From: Elusimicrobiota bacterium
GTDB lineage: Bacteria > Elusimicrobiota > Elusimicrobia > Elusimicrobiales > Elusimicrobiaceae
Assembly: GCA_009778915.1 (NCBI GenBank)
Contig: WRFH01000001.1
Location: 372,001 to 436,000, forward strand
DNA: 64,000 nt
Direction of reading: 5' to 3'
Below the pieces are notes generated by a model that worked only from the letters and a program-made list of their open reading frames with translations, ran no database searches and was not told the DNA's origin. The position numbers and the translations under genes were made by a program. Positions 60,226 to 64,000 of the stretch are shown piece after piece. Every line of letters begins with the position of its first letter. Position 1 is the first letter of the stretch.

Positions 60226-60237
60226 TTGCATTTGCAA
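60226..60237. promoter_or_regulatory. Palindromic TTGCATTTGCAA operator in the hcp/Crp divergent gap
   Basis: A perfect 5+2+5 dyad lies between the divergent genes, centred about 41 bases upstream of the ferredoxin start and 5 bases before the regulator ATG. Crp/Fnr proteins bind dyads of this size at about -41 as activators. Confidence 0.6.
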
Positions 60238-60241
60238 CACT

Positions 60242-60898
60242 ATGGAAAATATTAAAATACTGGCGCGGAACACTTTGTTCCGCGGACTGACGGAAAAGGA
60301 AATAGAGAGTATTCTTTTTTACTTAAACCCCGTCGTCAGAAAATATAAGAAAGGAAATATTATCCTCGCGGCAGGCGCCGCGGTGACGGACGTCGGCATT
60401 ATTTTGAAAGGCCGCGCCGTTATAGAAAAAGAGGACATACGCGGCAACCGTTCCATAATATCGGAACTGGGCGAAAGTTCTCTGTTCGCCGAAGCGCTGG
60501 CCTGCGCCCGCGCGGAACACAGCCCGGTTACCGTCGCGGCAGAGACGGACGCCGAAGTCATGTTTATAAATTTTGACAAAATTATGACGGTGCGCGCTAA
60601 GACGGAAATTGCCGGCAGGCTTGTAAAAAATATGATGACGCTTATCGCCGGAAAAAATATTTTTTTAAACAATAAACTTGAACACGCGAGCAAAAGGTCC
60701 ATCCGCGAAAAACTGCTTTCTTATTTTGACGAGCTGGCCGTAAAAACTGGCGGGAGAAAATTCAAACTCCCGTTTTCCAAAACGGCTTTGGCGGATTATC
60801 TGTTCGTCGACAGAAGCGCGATGATGAGGGAACTTTCCCATATGAAAAAAGACGGCGTAATAAAATATGAGGGGGACGTTTTTGAAATAAGGAAATAA
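60242..60898 (+). CDS. Crp/Fnr-family regulator, probable nitrosative-stress (HcpR-like) regulator
   Basis: This protein of about 218 residues, from the ATG at 60242 (the track start at 60119 lies inside the ferredoxin gene), has a cyclic-nucleotide-like sensor domain (LFRGLTEKEIESILFYL, ILKGRAVIEKED) and a C-terminal winged helix (RSIREKLLSYFDEL, FSKTALADYLFVDRSAMMRELSHMKKDGVI). Cysteines are few, so an FNR-type cluster is unlikely. Divergence from the ferredoxin-hcp pair and the palindrome between them suggest it controls hcp, as HcpR does in other anaerobes. The ligand is unknown. Confidence 0.85.
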   Translation: MENIKILARNTLFRGLTEKEIESILFYLNPVVRKYKKGNIILAAGAAVTDVGIILKGRAVIEKEDIRGNRSIISELGESSLFAEALACARAEHSPVTVAAETDAEVMFINFDKIMTVRAKTEIAGRLVKNMMTLIAGKNIFLNNKLEHASKRSIREKLLSYFDELAVKTGGRKFKLPFSKTALADYLFVDRSAMMRELSHMKKDGVIKYEGDVFEIRK

Positions 60899-60946
60899 AC
60901 GAAAATGTTATAATTAATTATCTATATTGCAACAGTCAGGAGAACT

Positions 60947-61840
60947 ATGAAGAAGACAACAGTATTATTATTGATGTTAATGTCGCTGCCCGTTTTTATT
61001 TACGCGCAGGACGCGAAAGACGGCTGGCAGATTGAACTGAAAAGAATTTCTTTAAATTTAACGTCGACGCAGGTGACGAACGCGCAAAAATACCAGGGCT
61101 TTCCTGATTCCAGATTATCGGCGGACGACCAGTCCGTCATACAGGGCGATTTTAATTTTTTCGCCGGGCTTTATACGCCGCGCGGGCTTTGGTCTAACAC
61201 TCTTATTATGCAGTACGGCAAAACGCGCGTGGTGCCGGCCAACGGCTCCCCGACGCTGGTCTCGGAAAACGTCGACAATATAACGCTTACCACGGATTAC
61301 GCTTTGTCGCTTTGGAACGTTGATAATTTTCTGGGAGGATTTTCCGTCGGGCCGTTTGTCAACGCGGAATATGACACGGAGTTTACCCCGTCTATAGCCT
61401 CGCCCCGTAAACAGGTTATGCGCGGAAGAGGCGGTTTAAAACTTTTTAAAGGCAAGTATATTAAAGATTTTTACGTCGCCGGTGTTTATGAGTATGACTT
61501 TACTTTCAATCCCGCGTCAAACAACTTCGCTTTAGAAACCGGCATAAATGTAGAACAGGAAATACGCGAAGGCGTGAAAGCGACGTACGGCGGATATTTC
61601 AGGGATTATATTTCCAACAGCGTTGACCGCCCGACAAACCTTGATTATGAGGCCGGCCTCAACGCAAGGCTTGACGTGCTGCTGTTTAAAAATTTCGCGG
61701 TGGCGCCGGTTATAAATTATTTTGCGGCGCAGGCGTCCCACTTCGGCGGATTAGGCCAGAATTTATTTGTGGGAATATCATTCTCATGGAGCAATGTTTT
61801 TAAAGAAGCCAAAGCCGTGAAACAAGAACCCGCAAAGTAA
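60947..61840 (+). CDS. Predicted outer-membrane beta-barrel protein
   Basis: This 297-residue protein has a signal peptide (TTVLLLMLMSLPVFIYAQ). Repeated amphipathic strands follow (LWSNTLIMQYGKTRVV, DFYVAGVYEYDFTF, GVKATYGGYFRDYIS, LNARLDVLLFKNFAVAPVINYF, LFVGISFSW). It resembles small outer-membrane proteins of unknown function. AGGAG precedes the ATG, and a TATAAT box lies at 60909-60914. A TTGCAACA sequence at about 60928 echoes half of the upstream operator, so co-regulation with hcp is possible but weakly supported. Confidence 0.7.
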   Translation: MKKTTVLLLMLMSLPVFIYAQDAKDGWQIELKRISLNLTSTQVTNAQKYQGFPDSRLSADDQSVIQGDFNFFAGLYTPRGLWSNTLIMQYGKTRVVPANGSPTLVSENVDNITLTTDYALSLWNVDNFLGGFSVGPFVNAEYDTEFTPSIASPRKQVMRGRGGLKLFKGKYIKDFYVAGVYEYDFTFNPASNNFALETGINVEQEIREGVKATYGGYFRDYISNSVDRPTNLDYEAGLNARLDVLLFKNFAVAPVINYFAAQASHFGGLGQNLFVGISFSWSNVFKEAKAVKQEPAK

Positions 61841-61857
61841 AAACCGAAGGGGGAATT

Positions 61858-62223
61858 ATGTTAACGGTTAAAAGGGTATATGAAAGCCCGTCGAAGGAAG
61901 ACGGGTACAGGATTCTAGTGGACCGCTTGTGGCCGAGAGGAATTTCCAAAGAGCGCGCGCAGCTTTACAGATGGGCGAAAGAGATAAGCCCGTCCGCGGA
62001 ACTGCGGCGGGAATTCGGCCACGAGATGGAAAAGTTCGGCTGGTTTAAAAAAGCGTACGAGGCTGAACTGAACAAAAATCCCGAAACAAAAAATTTTATT
62101 GAGGAAGTAAAAACTCTGCTGAAGAAAGACAACGTAACCTTAGTCTACGGCGCCAAAGATGAGAAAATAAACCACGCGATAGCCTTGAAAGATTACGTGA
62201 ATAAGAAATTGGAAAAAAGATAG
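61858..62223 (+). CDS. DUF488 family protein (YeaO-like)
   Basis: This 121-residue protein has the family pattern VKRVYESPSKEDGYRILVDRLWPRGISKERAQL, WAKEISPSAELRREFGH and VTLVYGAKDEKINHA. The family is widespread, small and uncharacterised. It follows the barrel gene by 17 bases with a GGGGG-type ribosome site and is probably co-transcribed. Confidence 0.9.
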   Translation: MLTVKRVYESPSKEDGYRILVDRLWPRGISKERAQLYRWAKEISPSAELRREFGHEMEKFGWFKKAYEAELNKNPETKNFIEEVKTLLKKDNVTLVYGAKDEKINHAIALKDYVNKKLEKR

Positions 62224-62283
62224 CCAACTGAGTGCTGAATTAAAACCTCTACTATTACTAAGATGTGGAACCAACTTTTACTT

Positions 62284-62997
62284 TCATTTTTTTGCCCTGT
62301 CTTCTGTAATTCCTTTCTCATTATTTATACATATTTGAGTAGCTCTTTTAAGGTGTTTAATTATATCATTCGTCATAGTGTCAAAATCAGAAGTTTCTTT
62401 AGTAATTCCAGCAGCAGAACCAACAACTTCTTTTCCAACTTTTCGAATATGTATCAGGTAGTCCATATGACTAAATACTCCGTTTGGAATATACTTAGGA
62501 GAAAAATTGACGGAAAGTATGTAAAATCCTTTTAGCTGTGGGCCGAAATTAATAGCAGCTATATATTTGCGGTCTATTTTACCATCAAGATTTTTAACAA
62601 ATTTTGAAAATAGACTATCAGCATAGACTTTAAATTCATCAAAATATACATCTTTTTTTTCTTTTTTTGTTATAAGATTATATTGTTTTTCAATAGCCTC
62701 AGAAATTTCAGTAAAACTACCATCGGGTACATTAATTTTATATTTATTCCAAGTAATTAAAAAGTTTTCCTCATTCTTAAAATCACTAGGGGAATAAATT
62801 ACTTTTGGATTGAAATTTAATGTTATAAAAAAACAGATAACCAACAAAGCTGGAAAAAGCATAACAAACCAAATAAAAATTTTTTGTAATTCCGGCCCAA
62901 CAAGCCCTAAAGATATTGTTGCGGATACTTCTGCTATAGCTGCAAAAAAAGCAATTATTGTAAGAGGATTATCTATTCGTTTTATCTTTTCAATCAT
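62284..62997 (-). CDS. AT-rich two-helix membrane protein of unknown function
   Basis: This 237-residue protein starts with two adjacent helices (PLTIIAFFAAIAEVSATISLGLVG and IFIWFVMLFPALLVICFFITLNF). A soluble alpha/beta domain of about 160 residues follows (FSPKYIPNGVFSHMDYLIHIRKVGKE). Codon use is markedly more AT-rich than in all neighbours (AAA, TTT, ATA, few GCG), and it lies next to tRNA-Ser, so recent acquisition is likely. I have a loose sense of the N-terminal pattern as a recurrent accessory-gene protein, but no function is known to me. Confidence 0.75.
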   Translation of the reverse strand: MIEKIKRIDNPLTIIAFFAAIAEVSATISLGLVGPELQKIFIWFVMLFPALLVICFFITLNFNPKVIYSPSDFKNEENFLITWNKYKINVPDGSFTEISEAIEKQYNLITKKEKKDVYFDEFKVYADSLFSKFVKNLDGKIDRKYIAAINFGPQLKGFYILSVNFSPKYIPNGVFSHMDYLIHIRKVGKEVVGSAAGITKETSDFDTMTNDIIKHLKRATQICINNEKGITEDRAKK

Positions 62998-63135
62998 ATA
63001 TCTTTTATTATAACAAAACTGCTCCTAATTTTTTGTCCCACACCATTGTCCCACACTTTAACACTGTTTTTATTAAATACTCTTAAACGCATTTAAACGC
63101 TTTTAAACACTTCCCCCGTCGTAAAAATCAAACAA

Positions 63136-63166
63136 AAAGCCCTCTTTCCTCTGAAAAAGGGCTTCT
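63136..63166 (-). terminator. Terminator after tRNA-Ser
   Basis: AAGCCCTTTTTC pairs with GAAAGAGGGCTT on the minus strand around a short loop, followed by TTTTGTTTG. It lies 10 bases beyond the tRNA end. The rest of 62998-63175 holds no visible gene. Confidence 0.8.
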
Positions 63167-63175
63167 ATAGCTAAA

Positions 63176-63262
63176 CGGAGAGGGAGGGATTCGAACCCAC
63201 GGTGGAGTTTCCCCCACACTTGTTTTCAAGACAAGCGCCTTAAACCGCTCGGCCACCTCTCC
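63176..63262 (-). tRNA. tRNA-Ser (anticodon TGA)
   Basis: The acceptor GGAGAGG pairs with CCTCTCC. The anticodon stem CTTGT/ACAAG encloses CTTGAAA (anticodon TGA). A long class II variable arm (TGTGGGGGAAACTCCACC) and a GGTTCGAATCC T-arm follow. The discriminator is G, and CCA is not encoded. Confidence 0.95.
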
Positions 63263-63308
63263 TAAATTTGCCACAATTTACGCCGCTTTCTCGGCGCGAA
63301 CTTATCAT

Positions 63309-64000
63309 TTATTTTACTAAAATTATCATGATTATAAAATACAGCAGCAGCAGCGCGAAACCCAGCGGCACGCCGGTCTTCGCCCACTCCGTGCTTTTTA
63401 TTTTAAGTTTGGAACTGCAGATTATATTCGGAATATTGCCCGGTATCAGCATGCCGCCGCCGAGTATCAGGCTTACAAGCAGAAATTTTAAAGTTCTCGC
63501 CGGCATGTCCGGCACTATTTCTATCGCGGCCAGCGTGGCGTTGTCCAGCACGGCCGAAATTATGTTTACCCAGTAAAGCGCCCACGGTTTGAGAAAATAA
63601 ATAGTTTTGTAAGCCAGCGGCTGCAGCCCGGCGCCGAGCAGCACCAGCGCGACGACGAAAATATATACTTTAAACGCGCGCAGCAAAATTTCCCCGGCGG
63701 AGTGGATTGAGGCCGGCAGTTTACATTCTTCGCATTTGGCCGCGCTTTCCTCTTTAACAAGCGCGAACGCCATGAAACCCAAGACCAACGTTATGGAAAA
63801 TATGTACGGCCACAGCATCCTGAAAATAAACACGGTGCCGGCGTAATGCGGCGGGCCGGCGAGTTTGGCCATGACTATCGTCCCCAGCGGCTCGCCGAAA
63901 GGGGTTAAAACCGCGCCGACGCTTATCGCGAAACACGTGTAAATGACAAGCTTAACGCGTTCGGCGTGCGTCAGGCGGAGCAGCGCGGCGACTTCGCTCA
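63309..64000 (-). CDS. DUF1646-like predicted cation transporter, partial
   Basis: The frame stays open to the window edge, so the N-terminus is missing; the M at 63872 in the track is internal. The visible 230 residues hold about six hydrophobic helices. The conserved-looking loop LTPFGEPLGTIVMAKLAG resembles DUF1646/COG4756 predicted cation transporters, and ISAVLDNATLAAIEI and LILGGGMLIPGNIPNII resemble the second half of ArsB/NhaD-type carriers. Two cysteines (KCEECK) lie in a cytoplasmic or periplasmic loop. The ion or substrate is unknown. Confidence 0.65.
   Translation of the reverse strand, partial: SEVAALLRLTHAERVKLVIYTCFAISVGAVLTPFGEPLGTIVMAKLAGPPHYAGTVFIFRMLWPYIFSITLVLGFMAFALVKEESAAKCEECKLPASIHSAGEILLRAFKVYIFVVALVLLGAGLQPLAYKTIYFLKPWALYWVNIISAVLDNATLAAIEIVPDMPARTLKFLLVSLILGGGMLIPGNIPNIICSSKLKIKSTEWAKTGVPLGFALLLLYFIIMIILVK

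Noticed and set aside
1-64000. CRISPR array or cas genes
   Set aside because: No regularly spaced short direct repeats and no cas-like protein were seen on either strand.
1-64000. Insertion sequences or transposases
   Set aside because: No transposase-like ORF was recognised; the repeats found are non-coding.

Overview
The window looks like a stretch of chromosome from an anaerobic, diderm (Gram-negative) bacterium. Evidence for an outer membrane: Kdo/LPS genes (kdsA, kdsD, waaA), LptC/LptA-like proteins, an MlaE-MlaF-MlaD lipid transporter, a TolC-type channel, FadL- and porin-like barrels and two autotransporters. Evidence for anaerobic life: a hybrid-cluster protein with the anaerobe-type cysteine spacing and its ferredoxin. 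The mix of a type IV pilin-like protein, many cysteine-rich secreted proteins and this gene repertoire fits a gut-type Elusimicrobiota best, but that is inference; no rRNA is present.

Layout. 1-5603: a tight rightward operon (flippase-like end, gamma-carbonic-anhydrase-like, response regulator, TPR, DUF4321, maf, trxB, miaB, PilZ) closed by a terminator. 5704-7856: miaA-hflX. 7906-10551: a magnesium P-type ATPase, tail-to-tail with a secreted hypothetical. 11436-11740: tRNA-Arg and a long hairpin. 11741-17116: dnaB, alr, mlaE-mlaF-mlaD. 17406-24056: nadB, a pilin, a leftward proB-proA-proC operon, and a porin. 24537-27339: LPS glycosyltransferases. 27406-28742: two tandem cysteine-rich secreted proteins. 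28829-32032: kdsA, a 45-residue membrane peptide missing from the ORF track, kdsD, lptC, lptA. 32556-36251: a 1231-residue cysteine-rich membrane protein with its own strong promoter and structured leader. 36303-39128: uvrA. 39187-40930: a phage-like control module (repressor, operator, strong promoter, GC-rich structured leader, two orphan ORFs). 41079-47263: FadL-like barrel, TPR protein, two cysteine-rich secreted proteins with duplicated promoters, and a family of secreted repeat proteins. 47275-51512: a MacB-MacA-TolC efflux operon. 51587-57800: two autotransporters, one with an OmpA domain fused after the barrel. 57899-60898: hcp, ferredoxin and a divergent Crp/Fnr regulator. 60947-64000: a barrel protein, DUF488, an AT-rich orphan next to tRNA-Ser, and a partial membrane transporter.

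How it fits together. Much of the window builds or maintains the cell envelope: Kdo synthesis and transfer, lipid transport, efflux, barrels and surface proteins. The rest is core housekeeping (tRNA modification, replication, repair, proline and NAD synthesis).

The most interesting unexplained structures are a dispersed ~237-bp intergenic repeat whose hairpin arms covary between copies; the repressor/operator/structured-RNA module; a rigid 20-residue double-cysteine repeat present seven times in three secreted proteins; the autotransporter-OmpA fusion; and an MCE protein with a barrel-like tail.
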